Assembly: GCF_018860585.1 (NCBI RefSeq)
Contig: NZ_JAHKPR010000055.1
Span: 1 to 41,203, forward strand
Source: Colwellia sp. E2M01
GTDB taxonomy: Bacteria > Pseudomonadota > Gammaproteobacteria > Enterobacterales > Alteromonadaceae
DNA length: 41,203 nucleotides
Direction: 5' to 3'
Made by a program: the position numbers and the translations under genes. Below are positions 31,018 to 41,203 of the stretch, piece by piece (position 1 is the first letter of the stretch; the number at the start of each line of letters is the position of its first letter). A model generated the notes under the pieces. That model was given only the letters and a program-made list of their open reading frames with translations, ran no database searches and had not been told where the DNA came from.

Positions 31018-34000
31018 TAGCCGATAAAAGCTCGCGCGTTACGGAACATGCGTACCCACGGCGAATCTTCACCCCAGCTATCAGGGTGCCATGAGTTAGC
31101 AACCGTTCTAAACACACGTTCAGGATGCGGCATCATAATCGTTACACGACCATCAGTTGTTGTAAGAGACGTAATACCATCTACTGAGCCATTCGGGTTA
31201 GCAGGGTAAGTTTCAGTTACTTCACCGTAGTTATTTACATAACGCATCGAAACTGTGCCTGAGTTATTTGCGGCATCGATAGCTTCATCAGACTTAAATT
31301 CTGCATGACCTTCACCGTGAGAAACAGCAATTGGCATACGAGAGCCAGCCATACCTTTAAACAGCACAGATGGACTTTCTTGAATTTCAACTAATGAGAA
31401 ACGTGCTTCAAAACGCTCTGATTTGTTTTGTACAAAGTGAGGCCAATGCTGTGCGCCTGGAATAATTTCTTTTAAGTTAGATAACATCTGACAACCGTTA
31501 CACACACCTAATGAGAAAGTATCTTCACGTTCAAAGAAAGCTTTAAACATGGCGCGAGCGTTAGCGTTGAATAATATTGATTTTGCCCAACCTTCACCAG
31601 CACCTAATACATCACCGTATGAGAAGCCACCACAAGCCACTAAACCGTTAAAGTCAGCTAAATCTGTACGACCTGATAATATATCAGACATATGTACGTC
31701 GATTGCGATAAAACCTGCACGGTCAAATGACGCTGCCATTTCTACGTGCGAGTTAACACCTTGCTCACGTAAAATTGCGATGCGCGGGTTTGTGCCATTT
31801 GCTGCATCTTTAACAATTAAATCGGCAACAATATCTTCGTTGATATCAAAAGTCAGCTCAGTGTTTAAACCTGGATCTTCAGTATCGAATTTAACATCAT
31901 GCTCTTGTTGTGCGCATTCTGGGTTATCACGAAGCGACTGCATTCTGAATGTTGTTTGTGCCCAAGTAGTACGGTAATAAGTACGAGAGTTCTCTAATAC
32001 CACTTCACCGTCGCGGCTAAAGCGAATAGTGTCTTCATTATTTAAGGTACCAATTACTGTAGCTAATTCGGCAATACCGAATTCAGTGAACACTGCGTTT
32101 ACTGCGTCAAGGTCACTGTTAAGTACTTGAATTACGCCACCTAGTTCTTCATTGAATAAGGTTGCTAAATCATCAGCTGCGCCGTTTGCTTCATTTACAC
32201 TAACGAGTTTACTGATATCAATATCAACACCGGTGTGACCAGCAAACGCCATTTCAGCAACGGTTGTGAATAAACCACCGTCTGAAATATCGTGATAAGC
32301 AACTACTTTTTCAGAGCGTACTAAGGTTTGCATTGCGTTGAAGAAGCCTTTTAACACTTCTGGACTCTCAACATCTGGCGTTTCATTACCTAATTTTTTA
32401 TAAACTTGTGCGATACATGAACCACCTAAACGTTTCTTACCGTTTGATAAATCAATAGCGATTAAAGACGTTTCGCCTTTATCACTGCGAAGCTCAGGCG
32501 TAACCGTTTTACGAATATCTTCAACAACACCAAAGGCGGTGATAACTAATGAAAGCGGCGAGGTTACAGATTTCTCTACACCGTTGTCTTCCCATTGTGT
32601 GCGCATCGACATTGAGTCTTTACCAACAGGGATTGTTAAGCCTAATGCAGGACATAATTCTTCACCAATGGCTTTAACAGCTTCATATAAACCAGCATCT
32701 TCACCGGGGTGACCTGCTGGTGACATCCAGTTTGCAGATAGTTTAATACGGTTCAAATCACCAATATCTGTACCTGCAATGTTAGTTAACGATTCAGCCA
32801 CTGCTAAACGAGCAGAAGCGCCAAAGTTAAGTAGTGCTACTGGCGTACGCTCACCTAATGACATCGCTTCACCGTGGTAAGAATCAAGTGCTGATGCGGT
32901 AACACCACAATCGGCAACAGGTACTTGCCAAGGGCCAACCATTTGGTCACGGTTAACCATACCGGTAACGCTTCGATCACCAATGGTGATTAAGAAGGTT
33001 TTTTCAGCAACGGTTGGTAAGCTTAAAATTCTGTTAGCCGCATCTTCTAAAGCAATAGCGCTAAAATCTAAAATATCACCAACAGCTTTAGCTGATTGTA
33101 CGTCTTTGATGATTTTAGGGGTTTTACCTAAAAGTACATCAAGTGGTAAATCAATCGGCGTGTTTAATGCTGAATCATCTTTGAAATGTTCATCTGTTAC
33201 GGTTAGGTGCTCTTCTTCAGTCGCACGACCAACAACGGCATACGGCGCACGTTCACGGGCACAAATTTGTTCAAACCTTGCTAAGTTTTTGTCTGATACT
33301 GCAATAACATAACGTTCTTGAGATTCGTTACACCAAATTTCATGAGGCGCCATGCTACGCTCGTCATTTGGTACTTTACGCAGTTCAAATACACCGCCAC
33401 GGCCGCCATCAGAAACTAATTCTGGGAATGCGTTAGATAAACCACCTGCGCCAACATCATGAATGAAAGCGATAGGGTTTTCTTCACCTAACTGCCAACA
33501 CTTGTCGATAACTTCCTGACAACGACGTTCCATTTCAGGGTTTTCACGTTGTACTGAAGCAAAGTCTAAGTTTTCAGCTGATTGACCTGAAGCCATTGAT
33601 GATGCCGCGCCGCCACCTAAACCAATGTTCATCGCCGGACCACCTAAAGCAATTAGGTTAGCGCCAACCACGATTTCACGTTTTTGTACGTGTTCATCGC
33701 GAATGTTACCTAAACCACCGGCAAGCATAATTGGTTTGTGGTAACCACGAACTTCAACCCCGTTAAATGAGTTAACTTCTTCTTCATACGTACGGAAGTA
33801 ACCTAAAATAGCAGGGCGACCAAATTCGTTGTTAAATGCCGCGCCACCTAATGGACCTTCCATCATAATGTCGAATGCTGTAACGATACGACTTGGCTTA
33901 CCAAAATCAGTTTCCCACGGTTGTACAAATTCAGGGATACGTAAGTTAGATACTGAAAAACCAACTAACCCCGCTTTTGGTTTTGAGCCAATACCCGTTG

Positions 34001-34991
34001 CGCCTTCATCACGAATCTCACCACCAGAGCCTGTTGCTGCACCTGGGTATGGAGAAATAGCCGTAGGGTGGTTATGGGTTTCAACTTTCATTAATACCTG
34101 AATATCTTCATGGTTATAACCATAAACGTTAGTTTCAGGGTTAGGGAAGAAACGACCACCTTTATTACCCACCATTACTGCAGCGTTATCTTTATAAGCA
34201 CTTAGGACAAAGTCAGGGTTAACTTCGTGGGTGTTACGGATCATTTTAAATAATGATTTTTCTTGCTTAACGCCATCAATAGTCCAGTCAGCGTTAAAAA
34301 TCTTATGACGACAATGCTCAGAGTTTGCTTGTGCGAACATGTAAAGTTCAATGTCGTGTGGGTTACGACCCAATTTTGTAAAATTTTCAAATAAGTAGTT
34401 AACTTCATCTTCAGCAAGGGCTAAGCCTAGTTCAACGTTAGCGTTAACTAACGCTGCTTTACCGCCGCTTTCAATATCAATCGCTGTTAATTTACCCGGC
34501 TCGCTGCTAGCAAATAATTGGCTTGCTTGCTCGAAGTCATTGAAGATACTTTCCATCATGCGATCGTGCAATAAGGCGTTTAATTGTACTTCTTGCTCAG
34601 TTGTTAATGCTGCGCCATCTTGAATTGAGATGTAGTATGCGATACCACGCTCTAAACGTACTACTTTGTTTAAACCACAGTTATGTGCAATATCTGTTGA
34701 TTTAGAAGACCAAGGAGAAATAGTACCAGGACGAGGGGTAACTAATAGAAACAAACCTACTGGTTGATGCTCTTCAATCGTTGGGCCGTAAGTTAATAAT
34801 TTTGATAAAACATCCGCTTCGCTGTCACTTAATTCTGCATTAAGTTGCGCAAAATGAGCAAATTCAGCATAAATATCATTTACTGGGAGTTGTAATTCTT
34901 CACATTGAGCTAATAATTTTTGAACTCTAAAATCAGAAAGTGCTGGAGCGCCACGAAGGTTTTTAATTAACGTCGTACTAGGCATCGTCAT
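31017..34991 (-). CDS. purL: Phosphoribosylformylglycinamidine synthase
   Basis: Fourth step of purine synthesis: FGAR + glutamine + ATP gives FGAM. This is the long single-chain type (1324 aa; E. coli 1295). Glutaminase triad: Cys1164 ([10 protein letters not shown]), His1289 and Glu1291 (MMPHPERVF), each exactly 29 residues further than in E. coli. The synthetase core is clear: [47 protein letters not shown], and [16 protein letters not shown] later. The ATG at 34989-34991 has GGTGA seven bases before it; a second ATG two codons on is possible. A consensus-like promoter lies at 35102-35130. As in E. coli, mltF is the divergent neighbour. No clear PurR box was seen. Confidence 0.98.
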   Translation of the reverse strand: MTMPSTTLIKNLRGAPALSDFRVQKLLAQCEELQLPVNDIYAEFAHFAQLNAELSDSEADVLSKLLTYGPTIEEHQPVGLFLLVTPRPGTISPWSSKSTDIAHNCGLNKVVRLERGIAYYISIQDGAALTTEQEVQLNALLHDRMMESIFNDFEQASQLFASSEPGKLTAIDIESGGKAALVNANVELGLALAEDEVNYLFENFTKLGRNPHDIELYMFAQANSEHCRHKIFNADWTIDGVKQEKSLFKMIRNTHEVNPDFVLSAYKDNAAVMVGNKGGRFFPNPETNVYGYNHEDIQVLMKVETHNHPTAISPYPGAATGSGGEIRDEGATGIGSKPKAGLVGFSVSNLRIPEFVQPWETDFGKPSRIVTAFDIMMEGPLGGAAFNNEFGRPAILGYFRTYEEEVNSFNGVEVRGYHKPIMLAGGLGNIRDEHVQKREIVVGANLIALGGPAMNIGLGGGAASSMASGQSAENLDFASVQRENPEMERRCQEVIDKCWQLGEENPIAFIHDVGAGGLSNAFPELVSDGGRGGVFELRKVPNDERSMAPHEIWCNESQERYVIAVSDKNLARFEQICARERAPYAVVGRATEEEHLTVTDEHFKDDSALNTPIDLPLDVLLGKTPKIIKDVQSAKAVGDILDFSAIALEDAANRILSLPTVAEKTFLITIGDRSVTGMVNRDQMVGPWQVPVADCGVTASALDSYHGEAMSLGERTPVALLNFGASARLAVAESLTNIAGTDIGDLNRIKLSANWMSPAGHPGEDAGLYEAVKAIGEELCPALGLTIPVGKDSMSMRTQWEDNGVEKSVTSPLSLVITAFGVVEDIRKTVTPELRSDKGETSLIAIDLSNGKKRLGGSCIAQVYKKLGNETPDVESPEVLKGFFNAMQTLVRSEKVVAYHDISDGGLFTTVAEMAFAGHTGVDIDISKLVSVNEANGAADDLATLFNEELGGVIQVLNSDLDAVNAVFTEFGIAELATVIGTLNNEDTIRFSRDGEVVLENSRTYYRTTWAQTTFRMQSLRDNPECAQQEHDVKFDTEDPGLNTELTFDINEDIVADLIVKDAANGTNPRIAILREQGVNSHVEMAASFDRAGFIAIDVHMSDILSGRTDLADFNGLVACGGFSYGDVLGAGEGWAKSILFNANARAMFKAFFEREDTFSLGVCNGCQMLSNLKEIIPGAQHWPHFVQNKSERFEARFSLVEIQESPSVLFKGMAGSRMPIAVSHGEGHAEFKSDEAIDAANNSGTVSMRYVNNYGEVTETYPANPNGSVDGITSLTTTDGRVTIMMPHPERVFRTVANSWHPDSWGEDSPWVRMFRNARAFIG

Positions 34992-35101
34992 AGGGTAATC
35001 ACCAAGGTTGTGTAAGGTTTGGATTGACTTTTTTGACTAATTTTAGAACTAATTTTAGTGCTAAGTTTAGACAGTTTAAGCTAACCGAAAATTTCGCGCG
35101 T

Positions 35102-35130
35102 ATTATAATTGAAAATGTGACTTTTGTTAA
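35102..35130 (-). promoter_or_regulatory. Putative sigma-70 promoter of purL
   Basis: On the minus strand TTAACA (35130-35125, five of six) and TATAAT (35107-35102, six of six) are 17 nt apart, the ideal spacing. Transcription would begin near 35095, giving a leader of about 100 nt. This is the best-looking promoter in the window. Confidence 0.65.
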
Positions 35131-35258
35131 TGGATAAATTTAGCGAAATAAGTTAAAAGTCCGCTAAAAAGTTTCCTTAATTAAAAATAAAAAAATTAAC
35201 TTAGGGGAATCCTAAAAAGTACTTGGCTAAAACACTAATTCACGACACAATTAACGTT

Positions 35259-36833
35259 ATGAATAAATACTTTTCTTTTATCAATAAATCGCTGTTCTCC
35301 AAGAAATCATTAGCTAAAGTGGTTATGATTTCATTGGTTATTTCTATTTCTTCACTGTTAAGTGCTTGTAATAAAGAGAATGAGCCAGCAAGTTTATCTC
35401 GCATTTTAGAGCGTGGTTATATCAATGTAGGTACTATTTTTGGACCAACAAATTATCATAGTACTGCTGATGGTTTTGAAGGTTTCGAATATGAACTCGC
35501 CAAAAAATATGCAGAGTCACTGAACGTAGAATTGCGTATTATCCCTAGCTACAGCCTTGAAGAATTGTTTATTAAGTTAAATACCGGCGAGGTAGACTTT
35601 TTAGCGGCGGGATTGTCAGTGACTAAAAAGCGTCAACAGCGTTTTCGCTTTGCACCGAGTTATCAATCTATCACCCAAAAACTTGTTTTTAAACAAGGTA
35701 AAGTAAGACCACGTGAAGTAAAAGACTTAACAGGTAAGTTAATGGTGATGACAGGGTCTAGTTATGTTGAAAACCTTGAACAGCTGAAAACCACCAATAA
35801 TACGCTAGCTTGGCAAGAAACAACCGAATTTGATAGTGAAGAACTATTAACAAAAGTACTTGCTGATGAAATTGATTATACCATTATTGACAGTCATAGC
35901 TTGGCGGTCAATCGTCGATATTATCCAGAAATTAGTATTGGTTTTAGTATTAAAGAGCCTGAAAATTTAGCTTGGATGTTAAGTCAAAATAGTCAGGATG
36001 ATATTTTAGCGAGCTTAGTAGAATTTTTTGGTAAAGTTCATCACGATGGCACTTTATTAGCTTTAGATGATAAATATTATGGACACATTGAACAATTTAA
36101 TTATGTTGAAACAAGAACATTTATTAAAGAAGTTAGTGATACTTTACCTAAATACCAGTCGCTTTTTGAAAAATACTCAGAAGATATTGATTGGCGTTTA
36201 TTAGCGGCAATTAGTTATCAAGAGTCACATTGGAACCCTAAAGCTCGTTCTTATACTGGTGTTCGCGGGATGATGATGTTGACTTTAAATACCGCTAAAC
36301 AAATGGGTATAAAAAGTCGTTTAGATACCGAACAAAGTATTCAAGGTGGCGCTAAATACTTTAAGCGCATGATCGCTAAGATGCCCGATAGAATTCCTAG
36401 TCCCGATAGAATTTGGTTTGCGTTAGCCTCATATAATATTGGCTTTGGCCATTTAAATGACGCCAGAATTATTACCCAACAACAAGGTGGCGACCCTGAT
36501 CGCTGGGTAGAAGTCAAAACACGTTTACCGCTATTACAACAAAAGAAATATTATAAAAATACCAAATACGGTTATGCACGTGGTGAGGAGCCTGTGCATT
36601 ATGTTGATAATATTCGTCGCTATTACGATACCTTAACTTGGTTAGATGATAAAGCTCAAGAAGAAGCTATCGCGATAGCTTTAGAAGCTAAACAGCTTGA
36701 AGGTGAGTTAGCAGAAGTCGATTTATTGACTATTGATTCAGATGAAGAGTTAATGCAGATTAAAGAGGGGGTTGTTGATAAAGAGGTTTTAACTAACTCT
36801 AAATTTGAAGTAGAAGCTAAGTTAAGCGAGTAA
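35259..36833 (+). CDS. mltF: Membrane-bound lytic murein transglycosylase F
   Basis: Cuts peptidoglycan glycan strands with formation of 1,6-anhydro sugars. Numbering from this ATG (524 aa): a lipoprotein-type signal ending LLSAC (Cys37), an SBP_bac_3-like regulatory domain (about 48-278, with [13 protein letters not shown] and [16 protein letters not shown]), and the SLT domain (about 300-450) with catalytic Glu322 ([16 protein letters not shown]), GVRGMMMLT and [14 protein letters not shown]. An in-frame TTG at 35223 would add 12 residues; neither start has a well-placed Shine-Dalgarno. The C-terminal 60 residues are acidic and variable. Divergent from purL, as in E. coli. The lipobox suggests lipid anchoring. 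Confidence 0.93.
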   Translation: MNKYFSFINKSLFSKKSLAKVVMISLVISISSLLSACNKENEPASLSRILERGYINVGTIFGPTNYHSTADGFEGFEYELAKKYAESLNVELRIIPSYSLEELFIKLNTGEVDFLAAGLSVTKKRQQRFRFAPSYQSITQKLVFKQGKVRPREVKDLTGKLMVMTGSSYVENLEQLKTTNNTLAWQETTEFDSEELLTKVLADEIDYTIIDSHSLAVNRRYYPEISIGFSIKEPENLAWMLSQNSQDDILASLVEFFGKVHHDGTLLALDDKYYGHIEQFNYVETRTFIKEVSDTLPKYQSLFEKYSEDIDWRLLAAISYQESHWNPKARSYTGVRGMMMLTLNTAKQMGIKSRLDTEQSIQGGAKYFKRMIAKMPDRIPSPDRIWFALASYNIGFGHLNDARIITQQQGGDPDRWVEVKTRLPLLQQKKYYKNTKYGYARGEEPVHYVDNIRRYYDTLTWLDDKAQEEAIAIALEAKQLEGELAEVDLLTIDSDEELMQIKEGVVDKEVLTNSKFEVEAKLSE

Positions 36834-37144
36834 CATTAAACTCATTAAATGTTATCTTTATTATCCGACTTAAGGCGTTTGTATTTAATTATCTCCCCTA
36901 AGCTTTAATTTAAAGCCTCTGTTTAACAACTTCTATTTTGACAGAGGGTGATCGTTACTATTTCAAAATGGACTACATAAAAGTCGGCTATATAAAGGTC
37001 AACTGCTTGAATACTTTCGAAGTTACAATATTACGTAAAAATGACCACGAAAAATGCTTTATAAATTATTTATATGTCATAAAAATGTCATTTTAGGTGG
37101 TTATAGTAAATAAGATCTTACTATTAATTTTGGAGAAGATGACA
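36834..37144. other. Intergenic region after mltF
   Basis: 311 nt. TAACATT (36831-36837, overlapping the mltF stop) and AATGTTA (36848-36854) make a weak hairpin followed by TCTTTATT that may terminate mltF. GCTTTA/TAAAGC at 36902-36916 is another small palindrome. Two similar short blocks, GACTACATAAAAGTC and GGCTATATAAAGGTC, lie next to each other near 36970-36999. Otherwise nothing was recognised. Confidence 0.4.
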
Positions 37145-37285
37145 ATGAAAAGACCTTTAAAAACTAATCAACGTAAAAAATTATTAAACCGTCAACATAA
37201 TAAAATGAGTTCACGTAGACTTTCTCATTTTAACCAATCTATGTCAGCTGAGAGTGATGTACAGCAGGCGGTTAGTGAGCGTTAA
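37145..37285 (+). CDS. Small basic protein, 46 residues, unknown
   Basis: I do not recognise it. The product starts MKRPLKTNQRKKLLNRQH and is rich in Lys, Arg, Gln and Asn, with the basic block SSRRLSHF and a slightly acidic tail; it could bind nucleic acid or a ribosome. GGAG at 37132-37135 is nine bases before this ATG and three before the in-frame ATG at 37139, so I chose 37145. An open frame reaches further up (37097) but without a ribosome site. It stands alone, convergent with the FHA gene 20 nt away. That a clear GGAG precedes it is the main reason to accept it as real. Confidence 0.55.
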   Translation: MKRPLKTNQRKKLLNRQHNKMSSRRLSHFNQSMSAESDVQQAVSER

Positions 37286-37305
37286 TCGCCACATTAACTT
37301 TTCTA

Positions 37306-37653
37306 TTAGCCGATAATAATTGCTGTTTCATCAAGTGTAGTTGCTTCTTTATCAATGTATTGAAATTGACTAAAACCAATACGAATAATATCTTCATGAT
37401 CTAATTGCTGACGCGCTATTTCTCGTCCATTTAACTCTGTTCCGTTAGTACTCTTTAAATCTTCTATGTAAGTAATCAACTGACCTTCAATAAAAGGGTT
37501 TGGCCCTGTTATTACACGCGCATGTTGAGAGCTAACAGCACTGTCTTTAATTTGTATGTCGTTTTCTGCAGCACGACCTATAGATAATGTTCCTTCAGAT
37601 AGTTCCCATTTATTAATGATCACATCTTCAACACTTAAGGCTAGATAAGCCAT
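37306..37653 (-). CDS. FHA-domain protein
   Basis: A 115-residue protein that is almost only a forkhead-associated domain, which binds phosphothreonine peptides. Conserved residues: Arg27 (LSIGRAAENDI), Ser41-Ser42 and His44 (SSQHARV), and Asn70 (STNGTELNG). The C-terminal tail ATTLDETAIIIG has Thr residues next to acidic ones, a possible target of the kinase encoded upstream, as known for GarA/OdhI-type FHA proteins (there the Thr are at the N-terminus). It is the last gene of the kinase-PP2C-FHA run on the minus strand and lies 83 nt after the phosphatase gene. Confidence 0.9.
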   Translation of the reverse strand: MAYLALSVEDVIINKWELSEGTLSIGRAAENDIQIKDSAVSSQHARVITGPNPFIEGQLITYIEDLKSTNGTELNGREIARQQLDHEDIIRIGFSQFQYIDKEATTLDETAIIIG

Positions 37654-37736
37654 AAAAACTCCTGAATTATTATTTTTATTAATTTATGTATTAGCTAATT
37701 AATTACTATTAGTAAATGATTACTTAACTATATAAC

Positions 37737-38486
37737 CTAACTATATGACTTAACTATATTGATTAAACCTACTGTCAGGTTATCTCTGCTTTTATTTGAA
37801 ATAGCTTTATTTATCATGTCATTACAAATATTTTCATTCGTAAAAGACTGCGATAAATAACAGCTAATTTCCTGCTCTGTTAAATGATCGTGTAATCCGT
37901 CAGTAGATAACATAATCGTATCACTATTATTTATTGTTATTGTTGTAGTATCAACGGATATTTTCTCGCTAACACCAATTGCTTGTGATAATAAGTTTTT
38001 AGTATTCGCATTTTTAGCTGTTTCTGCGCTAATAGCTCCTTTATTTACAAGCTCTTGCAGCATAGTATGGTCAACCGTTTGCTGTACTAGTTCGTGCTCT
38101 TTTAATAAGTATAAGCGTGAGTCACCGACCCAACCAATATAGCCTCGATTGTTCTCAATAATAACTAATACCCCGGTAGTGCCCATACCTTGTTGAGCAG
38201 GGTTTTCTTGTGAGGCTTGAAAAATAGCGATGTTTGCCAGGTTTAATTGCTCAATAATCCAGTTTTGCCAATTACTCGGTTTTACAAAGGTTGACGGCTC
38301 AACTGCTTTACTTATTTGGTTTACTAGCATAGCACTAGCAACTTCCCCTGCATTATGACCGCCCATACCATCGGCTATTATCATCCAGGTGAAACCAAGA
38401 GCCTCATTAACGCCATACTTGATCGCATCTTCATTGTTACTTCGAATTACGCCTTGATGGCATAAGGCTTTTATGTGATTTGTCAT
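37737..38486 (-). CDS. PP2C-family Ser/Thr protein phosphatase
   Basis: A 249-residue Stp1/PrpC-like metal-dependent phosphatase. Metal-binding and catalytic pieces are all present: Arg15-SNNED (15-20), ADGMGGHNAGE (38-48), GWVGDSRLYLL, the downstream STDGLHDHL and the closing SRDNLTVGLI. It has no membrane segment, so it is soluble and should reverse phosphorylation by the kinase encoded 27 nt upstream. The close spacing and shared strand indicate one operon. Short AACTATAT repeats lie at and beyond its 3' end (37722-37760). Confidence 0.93.
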   Translation of the reverse strand: MTNHIKALCHQGVIRSNNEDAIKYGVNEALGFTWMIIADGMGGHNAGEVASAMLVNQISKAVEPSTFVKPSNWQNWIIEQLNLANIAIFQASQENPAQQGMGTTGVLVIIENNRGYIGWVGDSRLYLLKEHELVQQTVDHTMLQELVNKGAISAETAKNANTKNLLSQAIGVSEKISVDTTTITINNSDTIMLSTDGLHDHLTEQEISCYLSQSFTNENICNDMINKAISNKSRDNLTVGLINIVKSYS

Positions 38487-38513
38487 AAGTGTTGCCTGTT
38501 AAAGTTGCCTCGG

Positions 38514-40988
38514 TTAGTTAACCGTGATCTTAAAATCACGTTTTAAAGCATTGACTAAAGCCAGCTTAAATTCACTCATTGATTGATAACGTTTTTCCAT
38601 GTCTTTATGCATAGATTTATTGATTATACGCTGCGCACTTGGCGGTAACTCTGGATTGTGTTGATTAACGGCAATGGGTTTAGCTTTAGTTATTTGGTAA
38701 GCAACAGTGGCAATTGACTCGCCTTCAAAAGGGAGGTGACCTGTGAGTAACTGATAAAAAGTAACACCTAAACTGAAAATATCACTACGGCCATCAACTT
38801 TTAACCCTAAAATTTGCTCTGGTGACATGTAATATGGGCTACCCATAATAACGCCAGTACGGGTTTTACTATGATCACTTACATAAGCAATGCCAAAGTC
38901 AGTAACGGTGACTTTTAATAAGTCGTCATCATAAATAATATTGCCAGGTTTAATGTCTCTATGTACAACATTTTGATTATGAGCGTAATCTAAGGCGTCA
39001 GTTATTTGTATTAATAACTTATAAATTAATGGTACAGGTAAGGTTTGTCCTACTTGGGTAAAAACCGACAGTGGTGCACCAGTAAGCAAATCCATAGCGA
39101 TATAGCCTAAATTATTTTCTTCACCCACATCGTAAATAGTAACGATATTTGCATGACTTAAACCACCAGCGGTTTGCGCCTCTCTAAAGAATCGCTCTTT
39201 GGCTTCGGTAGATTCGTTAGCATCTAAGTCATTTTCTAATTGCAGTGTTTTAATCGCTACATGACGGTTTATTTTAGGATCAACACCTTGATAAACAATA
39301 CCCATAGCGCCTTTACCTAAAATACCTTCTATTTGATAACGACCAAAGCTCTCAACGTCTAAATCTTGATTAACTGTTTGTTTATTTTTCTTTTCAGAGG
39401 CGGTAATAACTAAGGTTTTAGCTAAATCAGCTTGCTCATTGCTGTTTGGCTTTTTGGGGGGATTGTTCGCTTTATTGCTAGCTTTATTGTTGGGCGTCAT
39501 TTCTTTAACTAAATGCCCCCAACCTGTTACTTCTGGTGCTAATGTGGCAGCAGGAGAGAAGTTTTGTGGGGACTTGTAAAGCTGCTGATTTTTGCTGATA
39601 ACGGCTTGTTCATTCGTCTTAGTCGTTGTTGCTTTTACCTCATCACTAACTTTACTTGAGGTCTTATTTTTAGCTGGGTTCGTTGTTTTATCTATCGTCG
39701 TTAACTGTGCCGATTTTTGTTTATGGGGGGGGATAAAACCATATTCAACAAGCTGAACTTCTTTCTCATAAGCTTTTAATAAGGCCCAAGTGCCAATTAT
39801 GGCAATAATGACAGGTATTACTTCAAGCCATTGTTGTTGATTAAACATTAGTACTTGTAAGATTAGCAGCGTAATAATATAGATAACAATAGCAATTTTT
39901 TGTTGTTTAATCGCTAACGCTTTAATTAACCAAATTAAGACAAAACCAACAACCAATAAAAACCAAAAAACTAGTAGGGTAATAAAACTTTGAGACAAAT
40001 AATTATTGTCAGCTAGCTTGATAAGCAAAGGCGTTAGGTGGTCATCTACTTTATGCTGATTATTAGTGATGATGATCACTTTGTAATTTTCTTTAAATGA
40101 TAGCGTCGAAGTAGTGTAAGCTTTTTGCTTACTAATAAACTGCTTGATTGAAGGAATATTATTTTCTTTGGTATGAGTATTATTTACCTCAGCAATTTGC
40201 TCATCATTTACTAATAGGTTGTGCTGTGCATATTTATTTAACATCATATTTTGCACATTGTAGGCGTTGCCCGATGTAAATACGTCACCTAAAAAACCGA
40301 GTGGAAATGCCAGTGATTTTGAATTACTTATTAAGCTTAATTGCCAGCGTTGTTTAAGTGTTAATTCATTTTTTAGGGTGAGTTGTCGTAATAATTCACT
40401 TGGTAAACTGAGATAGGTTTCATTTTCATGTTGCCAAACCAAAGGGTAACTTTGTCGCGTATTAAGTAGGAATGGCGTATAAATAAAGTATTTTGAAACG
40501 TGAACTACTGTATTTGGGCTTTGTTCAAATCGAAACCAGTTAAGCACACTCGATAAAAACATTGCAGATGATACTGTTAAGGGCTGTGCAGATAAAAGGT
40601 GAGCTGACTCAATAATTATTTTATTTTTGCTTGGTTTTTTAATTAAATATTGACGAAGTTTATTAATAAAGGCTTTGGATTGAACGCCTTGTAAAACAAT
40701 TTGACTATTAGGATGATAGGCTAATAGTTTAATAAGATCTGTTACCTCATCTTCATCAAAAGAGGCATGTAAGGTTAATATATCTGTTGCTACTAACGAA
40801 CTAGCTTTATTGACAAATGCACTGTTATTCTTTGAATCATCAGTCGTTATTTTTTCGAGTAAGTTGATATTTAGTTGATTAATACCATTTAACCCACCAA
40901 CAGAAACGCTGTAATAAAGAACGCCCCAAAAAAGTAATATAAGATAAAACCAACCCGTTTTATAAATGGGCAGAATTCGTTTAATCAT
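38514..40988 (-). CDS. Membrane Ser/Thr protein kinase with N-terminal sensor region
   Basis: An 824-residue Hanks-type kinase. The N-terminus has one membrane segment (about 11-28), a periplasmic region (about 30-333) and three more membrane segments (334-357, 364-381, 388-404). This is the layout of CHASE2 sensors, though the sequence is too diverged for me to be sure of that name. A Ser/Thr/Lys/Asn-rich linker (about 420-545) leads to the kinase: Gly loop GKGAMG (558-563), Lys580, His-Arg-Asp at 676-678 with Asn683, DFG 697-699 and SPE 722-724. All catalytic residues are intact. The activation loop has TRTGVIMGSPYYMSPEQ. Most bacterial PASTA kinases have the opposite order. It heads the kinase-PP2C-FHA operon. 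No T6SS gene is adjacent. Confidence 0.92.
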   Translation of the reverse strand: MIKRILPIYKTGWFYLILLFWGVLYYSVSVGGLNGINQLNINLLEKITTDDSKNNSAFVNKASSLVATDILTLHASFDEDEVTDLIKLLAYHPNSQIVLQGVQSKAFINKLRQYLIKKPSKNKIIIESAHLLSAQPLTVSSAMFLSSVLNWFRFEQSPNTVVHVSKYFIYTPFLLNTRQSYPLVWQHENETYLSLPSELLRQLTLKNELTLKQRWQLSLISNSKSLAFPLGFLGDVFTSGNAYNVQNMMLNKYAQHNLLVNDEQIAEVNNTHTKENNIPSIKQFISKQKAYTTSTLSFKENYKVIIITNNQHKVDDHLTPLLIKLADNNYLSQSFITLLVFWFLLVVGFVLIWLIKALAIKQQKIAIVIYIITLLILQVLMFNQQQWLEVIPVIIAIIGTWALLKAYEKEVQLVEYGFIPPHKQKSAQLTTIDKTTNPAKNKTSSKVSDEVKATTTKTNEQAVISKNQQLYKSPQNFSPAATLAPEVTGWGHLVKEMTPNNKASNKANNPPKKPNSNEQADLAKTLVITASEKKNKQTVNQDLDVESFGRYQIEGILGKGAMGIVYQGVDPKINRHVAIKTLQLENDLDANESTEAKERFFREAQTAGGLSHANIVTIYDVGEENNLGYIAMDLLTGAPLSVFTQVGQTLPVPLIYKLLIQITDALDYAHNQNVVHRDIKPGNIIYDDDLLKVTVTDFGIAYVSDHSKTRTGVIMGSPYYMSPEQILGLKVDGRSDIFSLGVTFYQLLTGHLPFEGESIATVAYQITKAKPIAVNQHNPELPPSAQRIINKSMHKDMEKRYQSMSEFKLALVNALKRDFKITVN

Positions 40989-41123
40989 GCGTAGTGCTGA
41001 CCTATAGCTATGTAAGCTGAATAGTGAGCTTTGCTCATATTATATTCAGTGTGTTTATTGTTATTATATTGCTAGAAGCTTATTAAACCTGAATGCTCTT
41101 AGTTTATCAAATTTAAGCAAGAA

Positions 41124-41190
41124 ATAAGTGTCTAAGCAAAGCCTTAACCGTTTTGCTTAACTTACACATAACACTTATACCAAGTTGATT
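41124..41190. repeat. Nested inverted repeat and repeat copy upstream of the kinase gene
   Basis: ATAAGTGT (41124-41131) pairs with ACACTTAT (41171-41178), and inside it TAAGCAAA (41133-41140) pairs with TTTGCTTA (41152-41159). The outer right arm merges with the 17-bp repeat at 41174-41190 that also occurs, inverted, at 1-17. It lies 136 nt and more before the kinase start. Confidence 0.45.
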
Positions 41191-41203
41191 AAGTTCTTTC
41201 CCA

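Noticed and set aside
34992..35258. PurR operator before purL
   Set aside because: No ACGCAAACGTTTGCGT-like 16-mer is present; only a good promoter was found.
37722..37760. Short repeated AACTATAT blocks at the 3' end of the PP2C gene
   Set aside because: Three imperfect 12-13-bp copies in AT-rich DNA are readily explained by slippage and show no further structure.

Overview
The window looks like a piece of chromosome from a marine, AT-rich gammaproteobacterium of the Colwellia type (Alteromonadales, Colwelliaceae). This is inferred from the low GC content, the protein sequences, and the gene sets apt-dnaX-ybaB-recR, purL next to mltF, etfBA facing the ETF-quinone oxidoreductase gene, and a Vibrio TonB2-type operon. 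I see no tRNA, rRNA, CRISPR, prophage or transposase gene. Almost all genes are intact.

Layout. 1-9.6 kb: priC on the minus strand, then a large TonB-dependent receptor, then a tightly packed operon DUF3450-ttpC-exbB2-exbD2-tonB2-TPR (1-nt TAATG overlaps, strong terminator). The operon would power outer-membrane uptake through receptors such as the one beside it. 9.7-11.6 kb: a small secreted Cys-repeat protein of the HvfA type (EGKCG repeats) with none of its expected modifying enzymes nearby, a DUF1456 protein and a lone CheY-like receiver. 11.8-19.1 kb: apt, dnaX, ybaB and recR. A 2.7 kb MASE1-CHASE hybrid sensor kinase lies between ybaB and recR on the opposite strand. dnaX carries an E. 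coli-like programmed -1 frameshift signal that would make the short gamma subunit.

19.2-23.5 kb: yciH, then etfB-etfA (minus) divergent from ETF-QO (plus); together these three pass electrons from acyl-CoA and other dehydrogenases to quinone. A PsrA-like palindrome lies between them. 23.6-30.6 kb: a FapA/DUF342 protein, an unknown 108-aa protein, cinA, an unknown 129-aa protein, a dihydrodipicolinate synthase that reads like the plant plastid enzyme, an RluA-type pseudouridine synthase, an RraB-family protein and a 71-aa four-cysteine protein. 31.0-36.8 kb: purL and the divergent mltF, with a large imperfect hairpin of about 100 nt just after the purL stop. 37.1-41.0 kb: a 46-aa basic protein, then a minus-strand Ser/Thr signalling set (membrane kinase, PP2C phosphatase, FHA protein).

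The points most worth following are the orphan HvfA-like peptide with its near-identical 54-bp repeats, the dnaX frameshift cassette, the plant-like DapA, the unusual start of the hybrid kinase (a five-codon ORF overlapping a TTG start), the 100-nt hairpin after purL and the row of hairpins before the TonB operon. Family assignments come from reading the proteins by eye; no database search was run.
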